Source: Ottelia alismoides (taxonomy: Eukaryota; Streptophyta; Magnoliopsida; Alismatales; Hydrocharitaceae). Taken from it: a DNA stretch of 64,000 bases. Position numbers and translations under genes: made by a program. The notes beneath the pieces are model-generated. The model worked only from the letters and a program-made list of their open reading frames with translations. It was not told the DNA's origin and searched no databases. Of the stretch, positions 1 through 10,562 are shown in pieces. The stretch covers positions 520,703 through 584,702 of the forward strand of contig JAZKJV010002315.1 of assembly GCA_037367405.1 (NCBI GenBank). Reading direction: 5' to 3'. How positions within the stretch are numbered: position 1 is the first letter of the stretch; each line of letters opens with the position of its first letter.

Positions 1-89
1 ATGCGTGCCCTTCTAAAGCAGCAGGACATCGTTGAAGGTTGAACTAGGAGAGAGAAAAAGCACTCAAACCCTAATCACACCCTATAATC

Positions 90-275
90 ATGCTATATTT
101 GGAAAATGAGATTATTGTGAAGGTCATAAATGAGAAGACTGCGGCCAGTCTGTCGTCGAGACTCGAAAGTCTGTACATGATGAAATCTCTAACCAATAAG
201 TTGTTGAAGCAATGCCTATTTTCATTTTGCATGCAGGAAAGTACATCTATTAAAGAAACAAAGACGCTTAAATAA
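90..275 (+). pseudogene. Ty1/copia gag fragment
   Basis: A 61-codon reading frame holds a stretch (TAASLSSRLESLYMMKSLTN) that matches the central part of plant Ty1/copia gag proteins, where a similar W/R-LESLYMTKSLTN-K-LYLK motif is typical, followed by MQE-TSIKE. Gag forms the capsid around the element RNA. The fragment covers perhaps a fifth of a normal gag; the zinc knuckle and the protease that should follow are missing, because LTR-like DNA begins 12 bases after the stop. The upstream 89 bases probably belong to the same gag but carry stops. Identity as copia gag is from family knowledge; it is a dead remnant. Confidence 0.7.
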
Positions 276-286
276 ATTGTTGATGG

Positions 287-2000
287 TGTTGGAGAATGTA
301 ATAGGTGGGCAATTGGATCTCACCAAGATCCAATTACTGCACTCATATTTAGTCCCACATGGAAGAGCGGTGGGACTCTGGTCTGTCCGAAGGGTTATAT
401 AAGGAGCCCCTCACCCCCTGTACTCATTGAGAATTCTAATATAATATCTGTCCCTTTGACGGCTTCTCCGTGGTTTCATCCCAATCCAAGTGGCATGATT
501 CGAGCCGTTATAAACTTGCTTGTTGTGTCACAGAAGCGGCTACAGCTGCATCAGCGAGGCTGCGCCACCCATCTCCAGGCAGCCCCGACTCCAGACGACA
601 CCCTACAGGAGGCATCGACATCTCCTTCATTGCCTTCCTTGCGCCACCCGTGCATCTCCAGCACGTGCAACCCATGCCTCCCCGAGCGACATCGCCTCCT
701 CCAGCACAACCTCATGCGGCGTTCCCTCGATGACGATGAAGCCTTATTGCCTTGGTCGATGCGCTTCCTTTCCAGGCGGTAGATCTCACCACCGCCTAAC
801 CTCCTGGCGGGCTCCCAAAGCTCTTGACAGACTCCGGCTCCTCTGCGCAATACCCCTTGGCGTTGTCCTGGTGTACGTCTGTGCCGCCTCCATGTGCTCC
901 AGGCGTTGTTGCACCTCCGCCCACAGCACAGGCGCTACCCTGTTGCGCCCTCGCCCTCGTGCTTGTTGTTGCACCCTCACGCTCTCATCTGCGCTTGTAG
1001 ATCCACTGCGGCGACGCATATTAGCTCCAGGCCTCCTTCCAGATGCTCGGTGGCGGCTGCACCCTCGCCCCCCTCCCCCCCACCCCTCCAGAGAGCTCTT
1101 GTGCGCTACGCGCAGGCAATGCTCCTTAACCCCCGTTGGGGCGGAAAGTATTTGAGAAGAGGGTGTTCCACTGGAAACCCTAATTTTAAAAAAAATGGAG
1201 AGAAAAATGAGAGAGAGTGAGAGCCCAGTCCTATTGGTCCAATTGGGCTAAGTTATTTTTCGGTCCAATTGGACCATACATGTCTTTGTTAAAAAAAGGC
1301 ACGTATAAAAGAAAAGTTGTACGCAAGTAAAAAAAGAGAAGAGGAAAAGCCGTAAAAAATGTTGAACGACTTGAAAAAAAGAGAGAATAGCTAAAAAAGG
1401 GGAACGACTAAGAGAAAAAATATAAATTAAATTGTGCAAAAAAATGAAGCACGGAAAAAATATAATATGAATGATAAAAAAATGCATGTTATTCATTTAT
1501 TTTTCCCAACTTGATGCTATATGCTCTTTATTCTATCAATTATGGGAGAAAGAGAGAGACAGAGATGATTCTTCAGGATGTCTTCTGCAAAATTTACGAC
1601 TGACAAACAGACACTCCAGATTTCTTTGCTGAGCATCGAATTCTTCGTCAGGGTGTATACTTCTTCTTTTACGATCAGATCAGTACTCCATGCTGGACTT
1701 CTTCTGCAACGATTCTTTTCCAGCCATGACATAGATATGTTCCGGTAACCTGATATTGCAGTAGTTCTACAGGCATGATAGAGATACGTTCTGATGACAT
1801 GAAAGCCGCAGACCCGTCCTCGTGCGAGATCTTACCAACAACGGATATGTGTCCTTCTTGTGATGTATCGTGTGAAGATGCATCGTGTATCATGTGGTTT
1901 CATGCCACTCCTTGAGTAGAGTTCCACGTAAAATCTCAGTGTTTCTTCGTGTTTATTCTATTTCTCTTATATTACGCTTCCGCATTCTCAATTTCTAACA
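287..2000 (+). mobile_element. Copia-type LTR material, 5' and 3' ends seen, interrupted
   Basis: The segment opens with TGTTGGAGAATG and closes with ATTTCTAACA, the inverted ends expected of a copia LTR. The first ~200 bases share layout with the LTR at 7072-7374: a TATATAAG box at 396-403, then a CCCTTTGA-GCTTCTCC stretch and TTTCATCCC. The last ~110 bases (1892-2000) match that LTR's end (GCTTCCGCATT, TCTAACA). Between them lie ~1.4 kb with no counterpart in the 303-bp LTR. The motif GTGGTTTCAT occurs at both edges of this middle part (about 473 and 1893). It may be one interrupted LTR or two LTR pieces with a deleted element between; no target duplication is visible (GATGG before, TGTAT after). 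Confidence 0.5.
491..1890. other. GC-rich then AT-rich filler inside the LTR-like segment
   Basis: Bases 491-1140 are rich in C and hold overlapping open frames on several strands, with low-complexity predicted proteins rich in Pro, Arg, Ser and Cys. This is what base composition alone gives. From 1180 to 1500 the sequence becomes purine-rich and AT-rich. A pair of GGTCCAATTGG motifs lies at 1234-1275. I recognise no protein domain or RNA gene. Confidence 0.4.
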
Positions 2001-2004
2001 TGTA

Positions 2005-4795
2005 TAATGTTGAGGGTGGACTTATGCAAGTTTCCCAAGTTCGGGTGATTGTCATCAAGGGAAACATGCATAAGACTCTATTATGTCATGCGAGGGTCCA
2101 TAGTTACCAATTTTGTTGCACTTGCATCTCAAGCCATGAAATCAGAAACAAAGTTGTTGCATATGCGAATGGGGCACATGAGATTGATGGGTATAAATAT
2201 CCTTAGTCAGAAAGGTCTCATCGTAGATGTCAAGGGATCCAAGTTGGAGTTCTGTGAGCATTGCTCGTTCAAGAAACAACACAGAAAGCAGTTTGTAAAA
2301 TTATTTACAGGTGAACGGAGATGCCTAATTACATCCATGTTAATAGTTGGGCATTCTTGTATCCCATCTTTGGGAGGTGTCATGTATTTCCTATCCATAA
2401 TTGATTATTACTCTAGGATGGTTAGGGTGCTCATGATGACACGAAAGAGCGAGGCTTTTTAAACCTTCATATAGTGGAAGATCTTGGTAGAGAAACATAC
2501 TTCTAAGAAGGCCAAACTCTGTATATTGATGACAAATTTAATGCAGGTAGGAGGTTGTTGTGAGATACACCACAATAGAACGGAGTTATGGAATAAATCA
2601 ACAGGACAATTCTGAAGAGAGCAAGGTGCATACTCTCTAATGATGGTCTTGGTAGAGAATTCTGGGCTAAAACTGTGAATACAACTTTTACTTGGTGAAT
2701 CGGAGTCCAATAACTGCTATTAACTGCAAGACACCCATAAAGGTATGGTCTGGTAATCATGTCGATTATTATGTTTTACATATATTTGGTTGTGATGAAT
2801 ACTATCATATTAGTGAAGGGAAGTTGAAACCAAGTGCAAAGAAAGGGGTGTTTACAGTATATGGTGGAGGAGCAAAAGGGGTATAAAATATGGTACCTTT
2901 TTGAATGTAGAATAATTTTCGCAGGAATTTTACTTTAATGAGAATTCTATTCTTCACTCGAGTAGTGTGTTAGTTGATGCAGGGACATTATGATATGCAT
3001 GAACTGGTGGAGATCGAACCATATCGAGTAGTGATCACACTACTTTTGATAAAGCCGATGTTGAATAACTTGAAGCTGAGCAAGCAGAAGAGAGGCAACC
3101 AAGTATTATTGTTGATCAACCCTGTAGAGAAATACACCATCCTAAGAGATATGGCTTTGAAGATATGGTTGCATTTTCACTATATGTTGATGAGGAGGGA
3201 GAGTCTTCAGAGCCCTCAACTTAGAAGGAAGTTATAACATGGGCAAAATATGTGCAGTGAATTGCTGCTACGTGTGAAGTGATGGAGTATCTTCACAAAA
3301 ATCAAACATGGTATCCTAGAAAGTTGCCCAAGGGGAGGATAGTCATTAGCTAAAAATGAATCTTCAAGAAGAAGATAAGAATCTCAAGCAGTGAAGGTAT
3401 TAAATACAAGTCACGTCTAGTTGCGAAGAGATACAATTAGAAGGAAGGTATAGATTACAATGAGATATTCTCTCTTGTTGAAAGATATACATGCATCTGG
3501 GTGCAACTAGCTCTTTTAACAAATCGAGACTAGAGCTGGGGAAGTTAGATGTGATGATAGCTTTCTTACATGGTGAACTCGATGAAGACATTCTTATGAG
3601 CCATCCATAGGGATTCACATTTCATGGCAAGGAAGATCATGTGTGCAGATTGAAGAAGTCTCTCAAGTGGTAGTACAAAAGGTTTGACAGCTTCGTGATT
3701 GATGTTGGATTCAACAGGAACACATATGATTGTCTTGTTTACCACAACAGGGTGGAGGATGGGTCCATCTATCTATTATTGTACGTCAATGGCATGGCAA
3801 TTGCTAACAAGAAGAAAGTATCGCAAATGATCTAAAGAAACTCCTTAGTTTGATAGTTTGACATGACATACATTAGTGCAACAATGAAGATTATAGGGAT
3901 GGCAATCATTAAGGATCGTATAAAAGGGAAACTTTTCTTATCTCAAAAGAACTACATTGAGAAAGTTCTAATGAGACTTGAGATGTTTACAACCAAGCCT
4001 TAGGTACTCTATCTTTTACAATTATTCATCTTTCAATTTCTTTTACACCTTAATCAGACGTAGAGAAGGAATACGCGTCACGTGTTCCCTATGCTATCAC
4101 AATTGGGAGTCTTATGTATGCAATGGTAGGCACAATACCAAATATCGCTCATACTGTTAGTATTGTTACTATATTCATGGGGAATCTAGAGAAGGAGCAT
4201 TGGCAAGCGGTCAAGTGGATTTTTCGCTATATGAAAGGAACATCTGACATTGGACTCATTTAAAGAAGTGAGTCAGAAAGTTTAATGGTTGGATATTTAA
4301 ATTCGGATTATGTTGCAGATGTGGGAGGAGATTAATGACATACTACGTCTTTAATTTGGGAGTTTTGTTGTTAGTTTAAAGGCTACTTTACAACCCTAAT
4401 TTATTTTATCTACCATTGAGGCGGAGTATAAGGATTTGATGGAAACTACAAATGAAGGTATCTAGTTGAAAGGCTTAGTTGGAGATCTTCCCTATAACAG
4501 GATCAACATATCCTATACTGTGACATTCTCAATGCAATACATCTAGACAAAGATATAGTGCATCATGATAGGACCATGCACATAGATGTTAGATATCACT
4601 TCATTCGTTTTGAGAAGAGGATCAAGGTGAAGAGGATCGGCACAACATATAATCCAATTGATATGGTCACAAAGGCAATTCCTCAAAGTAACTTCAAACA
4701 TTATTTGGACTTACTCAATATCAACATTTAGTAGTATCCCCAAAGAGAGGCTGGCGGAAGCTTGGAAAAACTTCTCAGAGGATTCAATTCATGGT
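2005..4795 (+). pseudogene. Ty1/copia pol remnant (integrase, reverse transcriptase, RNase H)
   Basis: Reading across frames gives the normal copia order. A GAG-pre-integrase stretch lies near 2150-2290 (LHMRMGHMRL, then CEHCSFKKQHRKQF with its Cys pair). Integrase core begins near 2380 (FLSIIDYYSRMVRVL), and its C-terminal part runs at 2750-2890 (HIFGCDEYYHISEGKLKP). Reverse transcriptase occupies about 3280-4000, with KYKSRLVAKRYN, DVMIAFLHGELDEDI and a degraded catalytic loop LLYVNGMA where YVDDM is expected. RNase H and C-terminal parts run at 4190-4700 (VKWIFRYMKGTSDIGL). Many stops and frameshifts break it, so it cannot make an enzyme. Gag C-terminus and protease are absent upstream. 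Confidence 0.85.
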
Positions 4796-4801
4796 GGAGA
4801 T

Positions 4802-5240
4802 TGTTGATGTCTCTTGAATCCTAAAAAATGAATGAAATAGCTAAAAAATGATTTGAAATTAAATGAAAAGAGATGCCGAAAAGAAAGAGATTGGCTACGT
4901 GATTCATTATTTTTTTGTTTTCCATTTTCTTGTCTTCTCCTAACTCTGTTGACGTCATTGTTTTCCGACCAGTCTAGGAGAAAAGGGGAGTATTGTGTAG
5001 AGTTACGGGTCGGATTCAGATTATCCAGATCAGTTATTTTTCAGACTCTACAGTTCAGTTTCAAAGTTTGTGGATTGGTTCAGAGTCCAAGTTCGAGGCA
5101 CTCCATATTTGAGTGGCCCATTTTATCTAAGTTCTCCACAAAGAGACTCCTTTTCATACGCATATGTATGCAATCTTTTTAATGTGGTCCCCATTTGTTG
5201 ATTCTGGTCTTATATTTTTCATGTGTTCCCTAGGGGCTGA
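4802..5240 (+). mobile_element. Probable start of the 3' LTR of the decayed copia element
   Basis: The pol remnant ends with a purine-rich stretch (GGTGGAGA, 4793-4800), followed by TGTTGATGTC. That is the polypurine-tract plus LTR-start arrangement of plant copia elements. The LTR should end in a CA, but I cannot fix its end because the tandem array starts near 5240. A second purine run (AAAAGGGGAG) lies at 4981-4990. No coding sequence is visible. Confidence 0.4.
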
Positions 5241-5311
5241 GATCCCATTCCCTATGCCATGTGGGATAGGGTTTTCATGTGGTATCATAGGGACTTTGGA
5301 GTAGAGATCCT

Positions 5312-6902
5312 ATTCTCTGAGCCAGTATGGGAGAGACCTACTTCTTCAACGAGGAGACTTTTTCAGGCTCCATTCTCCAGCGACAGTGGACTGCGACGAG
5401 GATGTCTCCACACTTTTTCAGTTTGGCCCTTTCAGAGATAGAGCAGTTGTCCACATGATGTGGCGAATCAGAGTACTCTGACGAGGAGAATTATTTCAGT
5501 TGCAGTGACTCTGACAGGCGCAATATAGAGCACATGCTCTCCAACGAGGAGATTCAGTTCGACTCACTCCCATTCTCTGAGCCAGTATGGGAGAGACCCA
5601 CTTCTTCGACGAGGAGACTTTTTCAGGCTCCATTCTCCAGCGACTAGACCTGGCTAAAGTCCAGGCCGGGCCGGATCATGGGCCGGGCTGACCGAGCCGA
5701 GGTTTTAAAACCCCTTGTCCAAGGCCCGGCCCGGCCCGGTCCACGGGACATACATCAAGGCCCAAGCCCGACCCAGGTCTGGGCCAGGCCGGGCTAAGTC
5801 GGCCCATGGGCCGAAAGTGAAGTATTTTTTATTAATTTTTTAATCAGATTTATAGAGATAATTAAGTTTTTTTAGCATCATCTAATCTTTCGAAATCCAA
5901 GTAACCATAATATGTGTTACTTTGCATGTAAACTATAAAATAAGATGTAATATATATAGTGTAAAATAAAAACTTGAAGTATATTATATTAAATGTATCT
6001 AAAATATAGTTTTTAAACATATATTTTTATATGTACGGGCCGGGCCGGGTTTTATGGCACTTGCCCACGGCCCGTCTAATTGACGGGCGGGCCAAAGAGC
6101 GGGTCGGGCCAGCCCATTCCCAAAATCTCTTGCCCAAGCCCGACCCATGGACGGGCTGGGCGGGCGGGCCCCCGACCCATTGGCCAGGCCTACCAGCGAC
6201 TGTGGACTGCGACGAGGATGTCTCCACACTTTTTCAGTTTGACCTTTTCAGAGATGGAGCAGTTGTCCACATGATATGGCGATCCAGAGTACTCTGACGA
6301 GGAGAATTATTTCAGTTGCAGTGACTCTGACAGGCGCAATATAGAGCACATGTTCTCCAACGAGGAGATTCAGTTCGACTTACACTCCCATTCTCTGAGC
6401 CAGTATGGGAGAGACCCACTTCTTCGACGAGGAGACTTTCAGGCTCCATTCTCCAGCGACTGTGGAATGCGACGAGGATGTCTCCACACTTTTTCAGTTT
6501 GGCCCTTTCAGAGATGGAGCAGTTGTCCACATGATGTGGCGAGCCGAGTACTTTGACGAGGAGAATTATTTCAGTTGCAATGACTCTGACAGGCGTGATA
6601 TGGAGCACATGCTCTCCAACGAGGACATTTAGTTCGACTTACACTCCCATTCTCTAAGCCGAGAGACCCACTTCTTCGACGAGGAGACTTTTTCAGGCTC
6701 CATTCTCCAGCGACTGTGGACTGCGACGAGGATGTCTCCACACTTTTTCAGTTTAGCCCTTTCAGAGATGGAGCAGTTGTCCACATGATGTGGCGAGCCA
6801 GAGTACTCTGACGAGGAGAATTATTTCAGTTGCAGTGACTCTGACAGGCGCAATATGGAACACATGCTCTCTAACAAGGAGATTCATTTCGACTTACACT
6901 CC
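5312..6902 (+). repeat. Tandem array, four ~260-bp units
   Basis: Units begin at ATTCTCTGA/AAG near 5312, 5572, 6390 and 6649. Unit lengths are 260, 262 (after removing the inserted hAT element) and 259 bp; the last is cut near 6902. A weaker copy seems to lie just upstream (5240-5311). Each unit also holds about four ~65-bp sub-repeats with a core like (G/A)ACGAGGA followed by TTCAG. One unit (6405-6629) reads open as an acidic peptide with DEETF, DEDVS, DEENY and NEDI blocks. Unit lengths are not multiples of three, so the array as a whole cannot keep one frame. The array lies between copia pol DNA and a copia 3' LTR, so it is probably part of a copia element's 3' internal region. Confidence 0.85.
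5645..6192. mobile_element. Non-autonomous hAT element, 548 bp
   Basis: The element sits inside the second tandem unit and is flanked by a perfect 8-bp duplication CCAGCGAC (5637-5644 and 6193-6200). Its ends are inverted: TAGACCTGGC at the left, and TAGGCCTGGC reading inward from the right. Eight-base duplications and TA(G)GxCTGGC ends are typical of plant hAT elements. Both ~170-bp subterminal regions are dense in GGGCCGGGC-type motifs and surround an AT-rich core of ~210 bp. There is no transposase frame, so mobility would need an enzyme supplied elsewhere. Removing it restores the repeat unit exactly, which confirms the boundaries. Confidence 0.9.
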
Positions 6903-7062
6903 AACCCGTTTATTCCTCCTCACCTGCACGACATGGGGAAGCAACGTCATCGACAACAACCGACAATTGTGCGCGTTGAGTTGATATTGTCTGTAGTGTC
7001 ATGTATTGCGAGTTTTAGATTTCTTTCTGTTTGTCCAAGCTTAGCATTGCATGCTCCAGCTT

Positions 7063-7374
7063 GAGGGGGAGTGTTAGGTATATGTGTCATATGTAAGATG
7101 GGTAAATAAATCTTTCCAAGATCCATTTACCACATCCAAAGTTTAGTCCTGCATCTACCAGTGGTAGGACTTGTAGGGTCTTTAAAGGCTATATAAGAAG
7201 CCTCAAACCTCATGTATCAGATGAGAAAGTTAATAGATACATACGACCCTTTGATGCCTTCTCCCGTAGTTTCATCCCGCTCTTTAGGGAGCAGGGTTCC
7301 ATGTTAAATTACGGTGTTCTTAAATATTTTATTCTTTTTCTCTAATATTCGCTTCCGCATTATATTTTCTAACA
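7063..7374 (+). mobile_element. Copia 3' polypurine tract and LTR
   Basis: A polypurine tract (GAGGGGGAG, 7063-7071) leads straight into TGTTAGGTATATG at 7072. The LTR ends TTTTCTAACA at 7374, giving 303 bp with TGTTA...TAACA inverted ends. It holds a TATATAAG promoter box at 7190-7197 about 120 bases from its start, consistent with a Pol II start site for the element. It belongs to the same broad family as the LTR-like material at 287-2000 but differs along most of its length. The base run after it is CTAAT; no matching duplication is identifiable because the 5' end of this element is not clear. Confidence 0.8.
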
Positions 7375-7479
7375 CTAATCATATCTTCTATTGAACCCAG
7401 TTGAAGAACTGTCTGATGCATCCCCTATTCTGCCATACACAAAACAAATTTTCTACATCGGTATTCAAATCCATTTACA

Positions 7480-7655
7480 TCCGGATTTCGTTTGTACAGG
7501 AGTAGTATATAAACTCTCTAGGGTTAGGGTTCTTAGTATCCTCTGTATTTTTTTTCTTCTCCGCAACCCAGTTACGGGTGAACCTTGTAAATATGTGTTT
7601 GTGTTTTGCTTGATCGATTGTATTTGTGTGTCTTGGCTTTCGATACTCGCAACAA
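7480..7655 (+). repeat. Diverged copia LTR 3' half (copy 1)
   Basis: The stretch has CTCTCTAGGGTTAGGGTTCT, then CCCAGTTACGGGTGAACC and a T/G-rich tail ending near CTCGCAACA. This is the order seen in the R-U5 part of many plant copia LTRs. A second, diverged copy lies at 7925-8155. No internal region or coding DNA is seen between the two, so they may be leftovers of one element (two LTRs with most of the inside lost) or two solo LTRs. Confidence 0.5.
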
Positions 7656-7924
7656 AACCCTAGCAGAGAGTACTCTCTCATACGTAGACTCTCATGTTAC
7701 ATATGCCTTATCCTAACATAAGTATATACAAGGTACATTGTGAATGGATCCGTAATCAGATCGATATCAATATCAGGTTGTCCAAGATCAATCTACAAAA
7801 TGTATAAGATTCTAATAAGGTAAAGTCTTCAAGGCATATCTCAACAGTATATAATTAGGATAAAAATGTCATGATAAAAATGTCATGCACATGCTTCTCT
7901 GTGTTGAGGACATTATCATCAACA

Positions 7925-8155
7925 AAATTCTATTTGGGTGTTTGGATCCGTTTGTCTAAGTTCCATTTGTACAAACTCCTTAGGGTTAGAGTTCTCAAGA
8001 TCCTAAGTATTCTACCTTCACCACATATAGTAAAATCGATCGCCACCGTCTGAGGACATAGCCCAGTTAAGGGCGAACCTCAAAAATTTGTGTACATGTG
8101 TTTGCTTGTTTGGTTTGTACTTGTTTGCTTCCACTACTCACAACACACTAGTTGA
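7925..8155 (+). repeat. Diverged copia LTR 3' half (copy 2)
   Basis: Same layout as 7480-7655: AACTCCTTAGGGTTAGAGTTCT, then GAGGACATAGCCCAGTTAAGG and GGCGAACC, and a T/G-rich tail ending CTCACAACACA. A short perfect direct repeat of 14 bases (GATAAAAATGTCAT) lies just before it at about 7859-7886. Confidence 0.5.
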
Positions 8156-8965
8156 TGTCGCCATGGGGGTTATCTAGCTTAGATCTCTAATTCAAGAGCT
8201 TCACCCATCTTCCTTTATACCAATCCTCTAGTGTGGCAACAATGGTGTCACTTTACTGTGAATCCTACTTTCTATTTATGGTTAAAACACATCAAGACCG
8301 ATTTTCACTTCGTCTGATCAGGTTTCTAACAAACTTTTATCGGTTTCAGTTCATCTCAAGCAGAGACCAGCACACTGATATTCTCACTGAACTACCTAAA
8401 CAAACCTTTGTTGGTTTGTGCCTCTAAATTGCGCCTCATGTTATAAGCAAGCATGTAGCTCCCTCGCCTGAGGGAGCATGTCCATAATGGGAGATGGCTT
8501 CATCGGGAGCCAAGGCCGTAAGTCTCCCAAGAGAGCCATTATCTACTTTGTTTATTATCCCATTGTCTCTCTCTCAAATATGTATGGCCTTTATATAATG
8601 TGATCTTCTTATGAAATGGACTTAATGCAGTAATCTTAGCCTTTCTTATCGTCTCTCTTTCCCTCTTGACTCACTCAGCACCTTAGAATCCATGCAAATA
8701 TGAAACCAACCACATTTGAATGTTTCCTATGTGCATACCAAACGAAACACGGATTCTCAGTGTTGATGTTAGAAGGCTTCCAATGGCAACTTGGAAAAAA
8801 TATAAAATTCCACAATCAAGCAGAAAATACGTGGTCGACATTAGAATAAAGCGAACATCTGAAATAAATAGTTTTTTTTTCGAAAAATTGGTCGATATGA
8901 AAATTGACTGCACATCCACCACAACAAGGACAAATCTGTTATTTAAATAGAAAAAAAAATCATTA
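8156..8965. other. Non-coding stretch, possible MATE intron or decayed exon
   Basis: I see no intact gene. On the minus strand just beyond the MATE exon (8870-8960), a frame reads FVLVVVDVQSIFIS. Its hydrophobic spacing is loosely like the next MATE segment (ELAAVGVS), but it is too poor to claim. A short inverted motif CCCTCGCCTGAGGG is at 8461-8474. Confidence 0.3.
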
Positions 8966-9319
8966 CAAAGCCCCCATACCAATTTGGCCAATGAAAGCCG
9001 TGTCAATTAAAGAAGCAATGGGATCTGCCATCAAGGCCAGAGCAGCAGGAAGAGCTATCTGTCCAATCTCCACCCCAATCTCGTCTCTTCTAAACACATG
9101 CCAGCTTTCCCGAACGAAAAAAGAGAGAGTTAAAACTAAATTTCATCATATCTATAATCAAACAATCTAACTAGTCATCTCATATCAAAACAGCATCTCG
9201 ATCCCAACAGCTTCAATGTAAACCACTCACATCGCATCAGCAAAGAACAACCCAAGTGGGCAGTTTTTCTTCTCCAAATCCACCAATGGAGCGGAAGATT
9301 CTTCCTCTTTCCCCTCCAT
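8966..9319 (-). pseudogene. MATE transporter 5' exons (FRD3/DTX42-45-like)
   Basis: On the minus strand an ATG at 9319 starts an acidic leader of 29 codons ending in FFADA. A strong donor GTGAGT follows at 9230-9225. An acceptor AG at 9106-9105 joins in frame to WHVFRRDEIG at 9104. Exon 2 then encodes IALPAALALMADPIASLID and TAFIGQIG, the first transmembrane segment of plant MATE proteins of the FRD3/DTX42-45 branch. These export citrate or other organic substrates by cation antiport across the plasma or plastid membrane. The frame ends with TAA at 8965. A full MATE has about 500 residues and 12 helices; only ~75 residues are seen, so this is either a truncated pseudogene or the start of a gene whose other exons are lost. 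Family call is firm; status is inferred. Confidence 0.75.
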
Positions 9320-10186
9320 GATCACCAGAACAAGCAAAGCACCAATCTCAGGTGGAACAAATCCACGAAACCAACTTAACTCAAGTGCTTGACGTGATTA
9401 ACAGAAGAAGGGTATCAAGGAAGGCTGTAAGGGGTGTTAAAAGGGTGTATAACCCAAATAATCGAACTTCTGAGCCTTCTCCTTGGATTTTGGATCCTAC
9501 CCATATCAGACTAACATCTGCCCACTTCGGGAGTCTCGTCCCTGGAGAGGAATCGAGCAGTAAATACAGGAAATGTGGCAGCTTTGCGACCAACTGAAGA
9601 GGAGCAGGAGTGGCGTAAGTGGGGGAGGGGGCGAGTTGTCGAGCACCCACCCACCTCAGGTGTTGCCTTCCCCGAGTATACACCGCCTTCCATGGGCTAA
9701 AGTAATCGACGACGAGCCTAAGCATTAAATATAATATATACACGTCGCCGTCAGAACGAAGTTCGCGAACATCTTCTTTAACGTATAAATTTAAAGACTC
9801 GAACATGTAGGCCGCGGGTAACATTTCGGGGGGCCATAAAGTCTCAACAACCAAGCAGAGGTTCAAAAGCAAGAAGCTCAAAAGCAATGTTATTAAACTA
9901 GTAATGTTATTTTTGACCAAACAATTGAACTCGAACATTTCCGGTTCTTCCCATTTTATTTTTGGTTTAGAATATAGCTCAAGCCTATCCAACTTAGTTC
10001 ATTGTTATAAGAAAAGGGTGGCTGTTGCATTTGAATCCATGACTTTTAGTCGCCAACATTTATTAGTATTTAACTCATCTACAACAACTACTTGTTCAAA
10101 ATGGATTATGAATATATGTTCTTTTACTGTAAGGTCATAGAGAGATTTGTTAATGTATTATATATAAATATATAGGATTTAATGAC
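9320..10186. other. Upstream flank of the MATE fragment
   Basis: This is 5' of the MATE start on the minus strand and could hold its promoter and leader. A 203-codon minus-strand frame (9992-9381) spans it, but it shows no domain, has mixed composition and lies where a 5' UTR would be; I treat it as chance. Nothing else is recognised. Confidence 0.35.
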
Positions 10187-10546
10187 GGTGTCCCTAAGGG
10201 GGAGCTAACTTGGCTCCCCCGCCTCATTTTCTCTATTTTTTATTTTTTTTTGAAAATTTCTTCCATGAATATTCATCACTATATCTCTATATTATGCTAC
10301 TAAAATTTCACGCGAAACAGAGACTCCTACGGCCTCCATCCAGACAAACATTTTTTAACGGTAACAGAATTGCTAAAAACGACTCCGTCTGGATGGAGGT
10401 CGTATGAGTCTCTGTTTCGCACGAAATTTGAATAGCATAATATATGAATATATTGATGAAAATTCACGGAAAAATTTTCAAAAAAAAAGGGAAATCTGGA
10501 CGGGGGAGGGGAGCCAAGTTAGCCCCCCCTCAAGGGGGCAGCCCTA
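10187..10546. mobile_element. Foldback MITE with ~155-bp arms
   Basis: The left arm (about 10187-10345) and right arm (10387-10543) are near-perfect inverted copies, roughly 85-90% alike by eye. Landmarks are GGGGGAGCTAACTTGGCTCC at the left against GGAGCCAAGTTAGCCCCCCC at the right, and CCTCCATCCAGAC against GTCTGGATGGAGG next to the loop. The loop is ~41 bases. A transcript would form one long hairpin. There is no coding sequence. Target duplication is unclear, so the superfamily is not assigned. Confidence 0.8.
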
Positions 10547-10562
10547 TTTTACCCATATATAT

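Noticed and set aside
456..1155. Overlapping 87-211 codon frames in GC-rich DNA
   Set aside because: Three frames are open at once, products are Arg/Pro/Cys-rich and lack domains; composition explains them.
9381..9992. 203-codon minus-strand reading frame upstream of the MATE exon
   Set aside because: No domain, mixed composition and position in the likely 5' flank; I treat it as a chance frame.
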